Below, in pieces: positions 40,601 to 49,273 of a stretch of DNA of 64,000 bases (positions within the stretch are counted from its first letter, which is position 1; every line of letters begins with the position of its first letter). The DNA is taken from positions 7,495,001 to 7,559,000 of the forward strand of contig NC_090135.1 of NCBI RefSeq assembly GCF_040581485.1. The letters run 5' to 3'. Below the pieces are notes generated by a model. It made no database searches. It saw only the letters and a program-made list of their open reading frames with translations, and had not been told where the DNA came from. This DNA comes from Linepithema humile (Eukaryota > Arthropoda > Insecta > Hymenoptera > Formicidae). The translations under genes were made by a program, and so were the position numbers.

Positions 40601-40930
40601 CTCGATAATGGACAGCAGAATCTCAGGAGCGCTGCTGCCGAGCGCCATCAAGGTCAGATTGGCCACCGTCTCGTTCCACACTCGCACCACGACGATCTGC
40701 GGCTCTCTGCCCTGACGACGCACCACAAGCTCTTTCTCCTTGGACGTAATCACCTCGATAGCCGCCATGAAGCGATCGCTGATGATCGACACGCCGATGA
40801 ACAGATACAACAACAGGAAGAAGTACACCAGGCCTCGAAAGATGATGTCAATTAGATGCAGGTTTTCCACCGGACGCCAGAGCGGCATCACTAGGCCCGG
40901 CTCGCAGCGCACCGAGTAATTTCCCATCAT
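1433..40930 (-). CDS. Calx: Na+/Ca2+ exchanger (Calx/NCX family), 7 coding exons, 3' end outside window
   Basis: Plasma-membrane antiporter that exports Ca2+ in exchange for Na+. Exons, in transcript order: 40930-39579, 36908-36636, 24520-24429, 12239-12048, 10107-9946, 4860-4702 and 1604-1433. All six junctions have GT/AG sites and matching phases, giving 800 uninterrupted codons. Family landmarks appear in order: first membrane cluster with alpha-1 repeat (ALGSSAPE, residues 97-104), XIP-like basic segment after TM5, two Calx-beta domains (CBD1, CBD2), the GRPRLGEVTRAQ-KESKEF region, second membrane cluster with alpha-2 repeat (ALGTSIPD then VGNVTGSNAVNVFLG). The final exon with the last membrane segments (about 70 residues in relatives) is not between 1 and 1432, so it lies beyond the left edge. 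An upstream exon for the N-terminus is possible. Insect Calx is known to be inhibited by regulatory Ca2+, unlike mammalian NCX1; whether that holds here is inference. Confidence 0.96.
1605..4701. other. Calx intron between exons G and F
   Basis: 3.1 kb. It holds a 131-codon minus-strand ORF at 3268-3663 with no recognised domain, and short moderate-GC stretches at 2590-2900 and 3660-3880 that resemble decayed repeats. No clear termini or exon structure were seen. Confidence 0.5.
4702..4860 (-). CDS. Calx: Calx exon F: start of alpha-2 repeat region
   Basis: 159 bp, acceptor TAAATTTCAG, donor CCCG|GTAAGT. It encodes IASGYLCFIISILGIGVVTA, then VIGDVASYFGCTLGIKDSVT and AVVFVALGTSIP. GIKDSVTAVVFVALGTS is the alpha-2 signature that forms the ion-binding site together with alpha-1. 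Confidence 0.96.
6471..6665. mobile_element. MITE-like element with terminal inverted repeats
   Basis: The left end CAGAGTGCCCTAGACCAACC and the reverse complement of the right end CAAGGTGTCTCAGACTAACT start a match of about 50 bp; the shared core includes CCGTTAATAG and GATTTCTGA-like sequence. Both ends abut TATA, consistent with TA target duplication as in Tc1/mariner-type elements. No transposase frame. Confidence 0.6.
6840..8270. repeat. Long inverted repeat, arms about 700 bp, short centre
   Basis: The left arm (about 6840-7550) is the diverged reverse complement of the right arm (about 7574-8270); the centre is near 7551-7573. Matching landmarks on left arm and reverse-complemented right arm: AAAGTTGCTCCGCC, CGAATATTATCGCACGGATT, GTCCGTAACAAGTAA, AAGTCGGCCTCGAAA / GAGTCGGCCTCGAAA, and ACATTTATCAA at the centre. 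Transcribed within the Calx pre-mRNA it could fold into a long hairpin (inference). Both arms carry a related frame ending VRNK-stop, without a known domain. Confidence 0.85.
9946..10107 (-). CDS. Calx: Calx exon E: re-entry into the membrane (TM6)
   Basis: 162 bp with acceptor TCATTTTCAG and donor ACTG|GTGAGC. It encodes GTSSWKEQFTDALTVSGG, an acidic stretch, then MDYLMHSLTIFWKVLFAFVP PT, matching the NCX segment NSWREQF ... FLTVFWKVLFAFVPPTEY. Phases agree with exons D and F. Confidence 0.95.
10108..12047. other. Calx intron between exons E and D
   Basis: 1.9 kb, AT-rich. No element with clear ends and no exon-like frame were seen. Confidence 0.5.
12048..12239 (-). CDS. Calx: Calx exon D: cytoplasmic loop after CBD2
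   Basis: 192 bp, acceptor TGGTTTCAG and donor CTCG|GTGAGT. It encodes an alanine- and glutamate-rich linker, then MALLGRPRLGEVTRAQIRIK, KESKEFKNTVDKLVQRANAS and IILG, the conserved segment leading back to the membrane. Joining exon C gives LQGAEAGIAAA in frame. Phase on both sides fits neighbouring exons. Confidence 0.95.
12240..24428. other. Large Calx intron between exons D and C
   Basis: 12.2 kb, mostly AT-rich. It holds a poly-T tract near 17671-17688, alternating TA/CG tracts near 18137-18157, a TA microsatellite near 23108-23130, a short hairpin at 16540-16580 inside mirrored ORFs, and a pair of diverged direct repeats near 20034 and 20710. No extra exchanger exon was recognised, but a small alternative exon could escape reading by eye. 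Confidence 0.5.
23108..23130. repeat. TA dinucleotide microsatellite
   Basis: Uninterrupted alternating T and A run of about 23 bp in the large Calx intron. Confidence 0.9.
24429..24520 (-). CDS. Calx: Calx exon C: small CBD2 exon
   Basis: 92 bp between acceptor TTATTTCAG and donor GGAG|GTGAGTAC. Translation gives EKFLNLEIIEEDSYEKDALF and then YVELNDPMLQG, matching the family pattern VIDDEEYEKNKTFFLEIG. The exon is flanked by 12-kb introns on both sides. It lies in the part of CBD2 that is alternatively spliced in vertebrate NCX genes; I saw no second copy in the flanking introns, but I did not search them exhaustively. Confidence 0.93.
24798..25070. repeat. Degenerate tandem repeat, unit about 106-108 bp, 2.5 copies
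   Basis: Units start near 24798, 24906 and 25012 with AATAGTGAAATAGAGG, GTAGTGGGGCAGAAGG and ATAGTGGGATAGAAGG. Each is followed by a TTAGATTAAGCGAC-like phrase and GAAAGGTGGGGCGCTG / GAAAGGATAATGGGGCAC. It lies just upstream (in transcript sense) of Calx exon C. Confidence 0.75.
29207..29296 (-). pseudogene. Possible ND1/NuoH-like fragment, very uncertain
   Basis: On the minus strand one frame reads LLQRITYEIALAVMLVTILL before a stop, and the frame one base over reads LGHLGLRA just upstream. With one frameshift this resembles the ND1/NuoH pattern LG-LRA-AQ-ISYE--LA. The patch is richer in G+C than insect mitochondrial DNA, so it is not a typical nuclear mitochondrial copy. The match is short and may be chance. 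Confidence 0.12.
36636..36908 (-). CDS. Calx: Calx exon B: end of CBD1 and first part of CBD2
   Basis: 273 bp between a TTTTTTTAG acceptor and a strong GTGAGTA donor. It begins LSNVSQPAMLV, contains the DDDHSGIF motif that closes CBD1 and coordinates Ca2+ in the family, then starts CBD2 with RYSGARGRVIIPYRTVEGTA. It joins exon A at a split Arg codon and exon C at a split Glu codon. Confidence 0.95.
37929..38103. mobile_element. MITE-like foldback element
   Basis: The left arm begins CACGGAGAAAATTTTATAT and the right arm ends ATATAAAATTTTCTTCGTG. The arms pair along most of their length (TACGGCAGTACTCGCG against TACGGCAGTAGTCGCG, then GGAGTTATAA), with a short centre. Target duplication is not clear. 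No coding frame. Confidence 0.65.
38783..39158. mobile_element. Foldback DNA transposon, TA target duplication
   Basis: 376 bp, nearly a complete palindrome. The left end CAGGGTGTTTCATAATGTCC is mirrored exactly by the right end, and the inner arms share a long near-perfect match through CTAGGCGTGACAGCAACGAG and GATCGCACGGCAACG. It is flanked by TA on both sides. No open frame for a transposase, so it is non-autonomous. The arms match closely enough to suggest recent insertion. Confidence 0.88.
39579..40930 (-). CDS. Calx: Calx exon A: N-terminus, TM1-5, alpha-1 repeat, XIP, most of CBD1
   Basis: Encodes 450 codons plus two bases. TM1 is about residues 27-51, the alpha-1 repeat 85-112 with GSSAPE, TM3 124-146, TM4 156-181, TM5 184-207, then the basic XIP-like stretch DRRLLIYKYLNKGYR. 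The cytoplasmic linker leads to Calx-beta 1, where acidic Ca2+-ligand positions are visible in YCTEDGSAEAGSDY and VIDDELFEEDEHF. The donor is read as GTTAG|GTTGGT because only this cut joins in frame to the next exon (FYVRLSNV). The start is set at tandem ATGs in a good context (GGCAAAATGATGG), but an acceptor-like CTGCAG ends at 40957 and the frame stays open from 40956. An upstream exon could therefore supply a signal peptide, as in other NCX proteins. Confidence 0.95.
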
Positions 40931-41459
40931 TTTGCCCGAGTTGCGTGTCTCGAAAACTGCAGCTGGAATTTGGTGTGATCTTCTAACAGTCTAGTCGGTT
41001 TTATTTTGCGAAAAAAGTTCCGTTAGGTTTTTTCGTTTCTCATTCAGAATGACGAGCGATTTTCTTACGGTGTTATCTTGCAGAAAACGTCTCTGAAAAA
41101 AAGTAGCAGAGAAGCGAAGCAAATTTCTGCTTTTGAATCTCGAGAGAAATAATTTAAACTTGAAGACTCGTTGTTATTTTTTTCTTTTTTTACCGCTTTT
41201 CCTTTACGATTTTTGCTTTCTGTCACATTGACACTGACACCAGCGGAGCAAAATTTAGTGCAGAATGCATAAAATTCCGACGAATCGCGATCGCGCGCGT
41301 GATATAGATATGCTCGTTGTTACTGACAAGAAGGGGATGATGCTTCGGAGCTTTCTCACGAACAATAATAATTACAGCGTCGAATTGCAGTGTCTTTGAT
41401 TAGTTGAAGCTAATTTCTCCAATCTTTTTATTAATTAGCTTTGTTTACCAATTCTTGAA

Positions 41460-42600
41460 TATTGTTTGCTTATCAGGCAGGTTTTTTGTCTCTTTTTTTT
41501 CTCTCTCTCTCTCTCCCTCTCTCCTTCTTTCTCACTGTTCTATCTTTCCTTGCACTCACGCACTCCTGCTCCGTTAATCTTCTTCCTCACACACACACTT
41601 GCCCTCACCGGAGAGATAAACTAGAACCGGGCCGCCCTGAGGAAAGTGCATCGGCGTTGGGAACCGGCTACCGAGGGAACCCGCCGATACCACCGCGGCA
41701 GTGAGCTCCCATCACGAAGCGGACCCTTCGACACCACGGGGTAGATAGAACCGTACCGGGCCGCGTTCGAACGAACACTGAAAGAGGAGAGAGAGAAAGA
41801 GAGGAAGCTAGAGGAGAGAGCGGCCAGACCGAGTGGGGAGTGGTGTCTCGAGCTAGCCAGACGCGGCCACCCCGTTTTCCTGCCTCTCTCCTCGCCCTTT
41901 AGCCTTCTCTCTCGTCTCACTCTCTAGCCTCATCCTCGTCGGCCACGACACGCCGACGATGCTTCCGTCCTCGTCTTCGTGATCATACCGACAGTACCGC
42001 CGACCTCGTCTCCACGGTGCTCCCGTCCTTGTCTACTTCATTGCATCGACGATATCTCTGTTCTTGTTAACTTTAGTGTCGACGATCCTCCCGTCTTTAT
42101 TCAGCTCGTCGCAACGACGATACCTTCGTCCTTGTCTACTGTACTGCACAACGATAGTACCGCCGCCCACGCCGTAGTATTTCCGTCTTCATCTACTTCA
42201 TCTATGCCAGTGGTGCGTCCGTCCTTGTTGACGGTTTACTGCACCGACGGTACCAAGCTTGCCGGCAATATCTCTGTCTTCATCGTTCGCGAAGAGACAC
42301 CACCATCTTCCGCGTGTTTGCGGGCGTTTCTCTGTAGTTTGACGCTCTCCTCGTCACGCTTTACAGCACAGTAGCATTCTGTATTTGTTTGTGCGCAGAA
42401 TGCCTAGAGTATCTATTTCCCCTCCGAGCATTCCCCGCTTTCTTCCTTTCTCTTCATCGCTTTTTCTGCACCCCGTTTTACTTCCGTTCGAACCCTCGCG
42501 TTGCACCCTTCTCTTTGTTTCCCCTCGCAGCGAATGCTCCCTCTTTCTCGCTTTATATCAGGGGTGACCATAGCGCGGCTCTTGTAAGTTTCACACACGC
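41460..42600 (-). promoter_or_regulatory. GC/CpG-rich block, candidate Calx promoter and 5' exon
   Basis: In AT-rich surroundings this block is strongly GC- and CpG-rich and ends in CT/CA tracts (GA-rich on the minus strand), typical of 5' regions. On the minus strand CTCTCCG|GTGAGGGC at 41609/41608 is a good donor that could splice to the acceptor at 40957. A frame from an ATG at 41651 would then continue into exon A, giving MHFPQGGPVLVYLSVFETRN before SGKMMGNYS. This start is speculative; the block may be untranslated. Confidence 0.45.
41955..42285. repeat. Degenerate minisatellite, unit about 35 bp
   Basis: About eight or nine units, several full and some truncated, beginning GACGATGCTTCCGTCC, CACGGTGCTCCCGTCC, GACGATATCTCTGTTC, GACGATCCTCCCGTC, GACGATACCTTCGTCC, GTGGTGCGTCCGTCC, GACGGTACC. 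Many continue TTGTCTACTTCATTGCA-like. Spacing is 33-37 bp, with shorter units of about 23 bp. The period is not a multiple of three, so the plus-strand frame across it is not a repeat protein. Confidence 0.75.
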
Positions 42601-44439
42601 CTTAAGCTCGCTCTAAAAAGTTTCAACTTTCTCAGTAGAGATTATTTAAATAAGCATCAATAACATATTTTGTACATACAGGTTTTTCAATCTAGATGAC
42701 TAGATTGTTAAACTTAAATTCACTTGTATTATTTATCTCAGAAGTGTGCATGCATCCGTAATTCTCTGCAGCTTTCTTTCGAAAAAATAACTTTTTACGC
42801 TTACATATTTTTGCTTTCGGAGTACAAACCCTTGAATGGTTCTTCCGATACTGCCTCTCGTATTATAACTCTCACAGATAGTTGATTACCACTGTTCTTC
42901 GTGAATCTACTCACGCTACCTCCCAATTTACTATCTTTGTCGCTTTCAGATCTCTTCTCTCCCAAACTATCCACGCCTTTGCCCTTTCACCCCACGTTCT
43001 CCATCCTCGTTACAGCTTGTACTCTCCTTCACCCCACCCTTTTTCATCCCCATCCATGACTCCAAACTAGGGGCGCGTACGCAGGAATGATAAAACGTAT
43101 TCAAAACCCTACACCTGCAACACAAGCTATTATTAACATAATTATTACATTTTTTTACAATAATTTAAATTTTTCTCTATTTAGAATCAAACAAGATTTA
43201 ACGTACAAAACACTAAGAGAATATACACGACAAAAATGAAGGAATTGAAATGAAAATTTTAGCGCATCCTCGAAATAAATTCCTCTCTTACAAAGTTTCT
43301 TCGTACGTCATTGATCTAGACGCGATCCTCGTCATACTAGAATTTACACCCTCTTCCCGTCCTCGTCACGCCGCACCCCTTCTCATACCGCCACCCTGAT
43401 CTGCACGTTGCGCGTGCGTGCCTCTCCGTGCATAACCGACACCCTGAAAGGAGCAAAGGCTCGCCCGCCTCAACACCTCGTGTTATAGCTGACTCGATAT
43501 ATGTATGAACAATATAGTTGTCGTTAATTCAATGATTGACTAATAAGGTAATCATTAATCAAGTACTCATTATTTGAATTAATCATTAATTATAATTAAC
43601 AGTTAATTATAAAACAGAAAATTATTTAAAGAATCAAATAGTATAGGCTCGTTTAGTGAAAATAGAAAGAATTTTCTAACAATGTTTAAATCTGTTGAAT
43701 GATTCTTTGCAAGATGGAGAAGATGAAGGTAGAGTGAAACAGAAAATTTTACAGCCTTCGGAAATCGTAGCAATGCCAGCTTAGAAATTTGATACGAAAT
43801 ACTGCACGCGTTTCTTTCGTGCTGTACATACCACGTCAGTTTGTTATTATGTTCATGTTATAATAATTAAAGCCAGAAAACTTGGAATGCACACTGAAAG
43901 TTGGGTTTGAAAATTTTAGAAATGTTAATGAAAATATACCATTAAATCGCTATGTATGAATTATTGATTTTATAACAATGGTTTTAAGTAAATATACATA
44001 ATATTTTGCAAAAATTTATATTAATTTATTAATAAATGCATATTTATCAATAGAAATCAAAATATCACGAACGCAAAGAATACATTGTAATATGTAAATA
44101 TTACGACTTGACAAGGCCGACTCGTTTGGTGAAATTACTTTATCCATAGATTACCTGTAGATTCGTTATGGCGTTAAGATAAAAATCAATTTTACTCAAT
44201 TAGAAGCCGCACATTTCGCGGAAATTTATTCTATTGAGATTTATTACATGAATAATTGACGCAAACATATGCAAAATGATATAATTTCAGACATTTTAAT
44301 CTGTCATGTATTTATCTTTAATTTTAATTTATTTACTTGTTTTATAATACGATATGTATAGTAAAACGCTCTAAAAACTTGAAAACACAAAATTTTGAAC
44401 GTAAAGAATATTTGATAGTATATACAATTTTTTTCATTC

Positions 44440-45010
44440 TATGTTAAGAGTTTCGAGAATGACGTTTAGGATTTGATGAGGTTGTCTCGTTCGCGCTGTA
44501 GCCTCTGTCTTTCTTTTTCTCTTGCGTTAGGTTTATATCGGCAGAAATATTGTTGTTCTCTGCATACTTCTCTTCTGCTTTGAAATCAGAATCGACACGA
44601 CTTTGTCCGTGTTATTATTCTGTTATCATTCGCGACAACATTCAATATCACGGTGAATCGTTCTGTATCGGCGCGTAATCCTCTCCAATAGTTTCTACTA
44701 CCCTTACTACTCCCCGCAATTTTTATCTCATCCTTTCTATCGTTGGTTATTGTGATTGCGATAAAATATCGAACGATGAAGTGTCGTGCGATGGCATTCG
44801 AGATTTATTTTTGTTCGACAAAATGCGCATCGGTAATGCCGTTTGAAATATCGATTTTTGTATTCGCATCGCGAACGCGTGTGAAAGACTGCAAGGACAA
44901 AGGAAGACGATGTTCAGAAAAGGCATCGGATTCCGACAGAGTACACAGGATCATTTATTTGTTATTTGCAAAATATTACATATGAAATACTTGAATAAAA
45001 TTAAAGATAG
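44440..45010. repeat. Single-arm, diverged copy of the 6.8-8.3 kb inverted repeat
   Basis: Same orientation as the right arm there. Shared landmarks: CGACAAAATGCGCATCGGTA against TGACAAAATACGTGTCGGGA, TTTTTGTATTCGCATCGCGA against TTTTGTATTCCCGTCGCGAA, ACGCGTGTGAAAGACTGCAA against ACGCGTATAAGTGCCTTGAA, and downstream TTATTTGCAAAATATTACAT. It ends just beyond the 3' end of the first LRR gene. Confidence 0.7.
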
Positions 45011-45181
45011 TGCAATTATTTTATTACATGTTAAATATAATTGATAAGAAATGCTTTTATGATACTCTAAAAATAATCACATTTAATAATAATCTATTGA
45101 CGAAAATTAATAAAATAATTAAAAATTTTTAAAAAAGCTCTCACTAAAGGTTACGTTTTACTTTAAAATATATAAAAAATG

Positions 45182-45187
45182 TTTATT
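45182..45187 (-). terminator. Poly(A) signal of LRR gene 1
   Basis: AATAAA on the minus strand, about 10 bases after the stop codon, implying a very short 3' UTR. Confidence 0.5.
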
Positions 45188-45197
45188 ATGAAACTAT

Positions 45198-45969
45198 TTA
45201 GAATAAATCACCATCATAATCATCATCATCATCATCATTATCATTATTACTATTATTATCATCATCCTTTTTGTCCAGAATACGCACCTTTCCTATATGC
45301 ACCGTCAAATGAACTGGAAGTAATTTGAAAGATTCTACTTTAAATGTGTCCATAGGATTTTCATCGAGATACACATGTTTCAGTGAATCGATACCAATCA
45401 ACGATACATCATCGATCTTGGTGAAGTTGTTTCGCTCAAGATGCAATTCCTGAATGTTCCACGGCAATACCCATTTCTGCGGTAGTTGTTTGAGTTGATT
45501 TCCGGAAAGATCCACATATTTTAGATACTCGAGATTGACAAAAGCCGAATTCTCAATTGTAGTTATGTGGTTATTTGATAAGTACAAGTATTCCAGATTT
45601 TCCGAACGACAGAAAACAAAAAAAATCATGATACGGTTCTCAGTTAGATCCAGGCTCTTTAGGTAACGCATCGGACAAATATTCGGCATGGCGGTGAGTT
45701 TGTTATGAGCTAGAGAGAGATTAATCATCCTTGTAGTATGATTAAATGTGCTTTCGTGCATATTAACGATCTCATTGCCAGATAGATCCAAGTATCGTAG
45801 ATTATTCAAGTCTCCAAAGGCATCCGATGTCACTTCTGAAATCTTATTCCTGGATAAGGACAAATTCTGCATACTAAAAGCGCCTTTCAAGGATATAGAT
45901 GCATCTCGACAATTTTCGTAACACACTTGGGTAATAATGTTGTTGTCCATAATAAGCTTCTGCACATAT
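45198..45969 (-). CDS. LRR protein 1, exon 3
   Basis: 772 bp. Continues the LRR array (SLSRNKISEVTSDAF, YLDLSGNEIVNM, YLSNNHITTIENSAF), then the acidic tail encoded by a GAT/AAT-type trinucleotide repeat. Stop TAA at 45200-45198. Confidence 0.9.
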
Positions 45970-47660
45970 CTGAAAAAAAAAAAACGGTTATTAATATATC
46001 TTTATCGATAGCAGTAATAACAGTATTAATGGTAACAATGTAAAAAAAACAAAATAGCTGTAATACTAACAATAATTAATAATAAACAACTACAATAAAT
46101 AATAAAAGCGATAGTAATAATGCAATTCATTTAATTAGTTTTATAATTTATTAAATATTTTTGATAAGTATATTTTTTTGTAACGTCAAATTATTTTACA
46201 TATAACTTTTTAGAAATGTTTTATTTTTATTTTTATTGGCAAATATTGCTTCCGTCATAGTGCGATTTGGAAAATTTAATCAAAGTATGCTGCAAACTGG
46301 CACATATCCTGTGATCTGTGGTTAATATAATTTTGAAATAATGTCTTGACATTATCCAAAATTTATGTTTTTATAAATAGATAAGAGAAAAGAATATTTG
46401 ATAAATATAAAAAATATTTAGTTTTTAATAAATATAAAATAATCTTGAAAATTTCATGTTTAAATAGGAGAAAATATGTAATTTTATTTTATTTATAAAC
46501 TTCGTAGTTTATTTTAATCTTTGAATAAAATTTTATATTATTTAACAATTTGTTGCAGCATATTTCCACATCACTTCTATTATATTTTATAGTTTTTAAT
46601 AAATATGTCAGTTTTAGTATCTAATTTCTTAGAGATCAATTTTCGTGTTAAAAAAATTATTTACTTGAAAGTTGAAAATATATGGTATGTCGGTTTGGTA
46701 TCTTTTCTCTAACAACGACAATAAGAGAAATAAAAATAATATCAATAGCAATCTGTCCAAAATTTAGTGTTTTATAAAGAAATAGATAGAATCAACTAAA
46801 TGAAAAAGAGCAATTTAGCTAATAAAAAATAGATACCTGAGTTTTTCTGGCTCGACTCGATCGATTAAGTTGTTGTCCACATGAAGATGAGTTAACATTG
46901 GTGGAATATTGTCGAAGACGACAGGACTGGAGCTGATGCTATTATTACTTAGATGCAAATGATTCAAGTTGGGCGTTGCTCGATAGTAAGGCACCTGAAG
47001 GTTCTTTAATTGACTGTTGCATAGATACAAGTTCTGCAAGTTATCCAAAGCTATATAATCGATCAATACGTCTACAGTTCTACTATCATTATTATTGTTG
47101 ATGAGCAAAGTCTGCAATTTGGTACTTCCAACGAAGGACAGCAACCTCTCTTTTGGAATTTTGTTGCCGGACAGATCCAAATATCGTAGATTCGACATTT
47201 TGTGAAAAGCATACGGCGAAATGGAACTTATCTCGTTATTATCGAGCTTGAGCTTGATAATAAAATTATTGCTGTTGATAAACTCCTCGCCAATTTTTCG
47301 AAGGCCAACATTTGACAATCTAAATTCCATGTCATACCAATCGAAGGGGGTTGTAGAAGGCAGTTCCCGTGGGGTGGTTGCCGGAGTCGACGCTAAGGTG
47401 ATATTCGTTAGTGTATTACCATTGACAATGTTGGATTTAGCGAAAATCAGGTTGAAATCAGGACGAAAAGTTCTGCCCCGGTCTTGAGTCTTTACCAAGT
47501 GCAGGATGATAAAGATGAAGAAAATCGTTAATTTATAACGTAACATTGTCTGAAAAAGTATTTTTTAATTCATTTTAATTAATTTAATTTTAATATAATG
47601 CAATTTTATGTTTCGTGTGAAATAATAATGTATTAAAATTATTCATAGCACGCTTACCAT
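45198..47660 (-). CDS. Secreted leucine-rich repeat protein 1, 3 exons, 495 aa
   Basis: Exons: 47660-47658 (ATG only), 47549-46837, 45969-45198. Junctions are ATG|GTAAGCG to TTTTTCAG|ACA, and CTCAG|GTATCT to TTTTTCAG|ATATGTG, the latter rebuilding EKLRYVQKL. The protein has a hydrophobic signal peptide (residues 3-22), a Thr-rich segment, then over a dozen LRRs of the type LRYLDLSGNEIVNMHESTF across residues ~75-450, with Cys clusters near the second junction. There is no C-terminal membrane segment; it ends in a run of Asp and Asn. This suggests an extracellular recognition or adhesion protein, but the family is broad and I cannot name the gene. The neighbouring LRR gene is a tandem relative. 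An alternative start at 47546, inside exon 2, would lose only two residues. Confidence 0.88.
45208..45268 (-). repeat. Coding trinucleotide repeat (acidic tail)
   Basis: Plus-strand ATC/ATT triplets read on the coding strand as GAT/AAT, giving a run of Asp with some Asn at the C-terminus of LRR protein 1. The near-perfect repeat suggests length variation between individuals. Confidence 0.85.
46837..47549 (-). CDS. LRR protein 1, exon 2
   Basis: 713 bp. Signal peptide (KLTIFFIFIILHLVKTQ), Thr/Pro-rich segment, and the first LRR block, ending NLIDRVEPEKL with a split Arg codon. Confidence 0.9.
47658..47660 (-). CDS. LRR protein 1, exon 1 coding part (ATG only)
   Basis: The sequence AATCGTATATATG|GTAAGCG places the donor directly after an ATG. 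It joins exon 2 in frame (M-T-M-L-R-Y-K-L). The same arrangement in the neighbouring LRR gene supports this as the real start. Confidence 0.7.
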
Positions 47661-47760
47661 ATATACGATTTTTTTCTTCCGCTCGTTAAACACTTTTTAC
47701 ACTGTAAACTCACTCGGGTAGTCTGACACCTTTTGTCGCGAACTCGCCTATGTCGCCTCC

Positions 47761-47767
47761 TTATATA
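47761..47767 (-). promoter_or_regulatory. TATA box of LRR gene 1
   Basis: TATATAA about 107 bp upstream of the ATG. AGTGAGTT follows 53 bp downstream of its first base (47714-47707), as in the neighbouring LRR gene. Confidence 0.55.
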
Positions 47768-49273
47768 CTGACAGTGATCCTTAGGGGAATCACCTCTCTC
47801 GCGCAACAGTGCCGGCTAAATATTATATAGCGTGTACCAAATAAAAGTTATGTATATTGCACTAATTAAATACGACAAATATTATATTTATTAAATGAAT
47901 TTATTGTAGAATTTTATTTCTTCAAATTTACTATATTAATTTACAATAGCGCGTTTACCTATGGTTTTTGGGGCTTGAGCTCCTGGACGCCGCAGCTTCT
48001 ACATATTCATAAAAAAATTTTTTATTTTTAATTATCTCCTTCTTCTTAAATGTGTTTCAATAGAATTTAATAAATATTTAAAATGTTAATTATTTACTGT
48101 TTACTCATTGGAGGAGGGAGGCTAGATTGAGGCGCTCGAAGATCACAAGCCCCTGGGCGCAAATTTTACAAACGGCCCTGTTAATTTATATAATGCAACT
48201 GACATTTACGTACTCTCTGATAAATTTAACTTGATTTCTAAAATGTTTACTGCCAAAATTAAAATATTATTTTGCTCTGGCGCAATATTTTATTTGTGAT
48301 CTATAAGAAAAAATTATATTATAAAATTTTTATTTTTGTTTTTAATAAATTTATTTTATTTGCTCGTATAACTTAAATAATAATCACACATTGTAAAATA
48401 GTCAGAATTATTATTATACTTTTTTAAAATTGAAACATATTGTATGCCACGGGGATGACTTCTCATAAACTTTATGCATTCTTACAGCTAGTCTTACACA
48501 GTTATCAAAATTATCACCATATCTGTTGCTAAGAATTAATGATATAAATACTCTGAACTGCAAGAAGCATTCCGAGAAATGCAGACCCTTGATATATCAT
48601 AATCACTAACCTAATATAATTTTCATTATTGCAAATCTTACGCAGCAATACAAGATAACGCAAAAAAGCCTTGAATCATTGCACTATTAAACACACATAT
48701 TGTAAAAGTTACAACATTAATTGATTTTTATTTTGTCTTTTGTATATATGGATTCTGAAAATAACTTCAAAATTTTCCTGAACTAAAAGTTTCTTTATAC
48801 ATATATATTTATTCGTAACAAATAAAATTATTCTATAAAGTTTTACATACATTATTTGACTCGAAATTCTACCTTTGCAATAATTTTTTTTTTATAAGAA
48901 TGTAGCAGCGTATTCAGCAATTAGAAAAGTTACTGCGCGATCAGTATCAACTAACAGATTCATGCTGAGATTCTCGAATTTTTTGATTATATATACAATA
49001 TAGACTGTTGGTAAAATTATATAACTCCAAATGAATAAACCAGTGAAATACGAAACTAAAAGTTTTATTTAATAACAAAAGTGATAAAATCATAATACAT
49101 TATTGGTATAAGTTACAATAAGAAAAATTAACGTAGTTGTAACAAAGTATTACAGCATTTGTAGTTTATAAATAAATTATTTTTAGTATGTGTGATAGTA
49201 ATATAAAGATTAAGAAGCTTTATATATACAAAATACATGAAAATATGATTAACTATTATGAAACTAAAATATT
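47768..49273. other. Spacer between the two LRR genes
   Basis: AT-rich spacer with a 237-bp hAT-type MITE (47944-48180) and the 3' flank of LRR gene 2, with a candidate AATAAA on the minus strand at 49069-49064. No other gene seen. Confidence 0.6.
47944..48180. mobile_element. hAT-type MITE with 8-bp target duplication
   Basis: 237 bp flanked by perfect 8-bp direct repeats TTAATTTA (47936-47943 and 48181-48188). The left end CAATAGCGCGTTTACC pairs loosely with the reverse complement of the right end CAGGGCCGTTTGTAAA, and inner GGGGCTTG phrases match. An 8-bp duplication and CAGGG-type ends are hAT hallmarks. No transposase. Confidence 0.85.

Larger units (their letters stand above)
40957..45181. 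other. Region between Calx exon A and the LRR pair
   Basis: 4.2 kb. It holds the GC-rich candidate promoter block (41460-42600), the 35-bp minisatellite, a GC-moderate stretch to 43480, AT-rich DNA, and a single-arm copy of the intronic inverted repeat at about 44440-45010. Confidence 0.6.

Noticed and set aside
41979..42374. 131-codon plus-strand ORF in the GC-rich block
   Set aside because: It is spanned by a ~35-bp tandem repeat whose period is not a multiple of three, and the protein shows no repeat or domain; the open frame follows from GC-rich composition.
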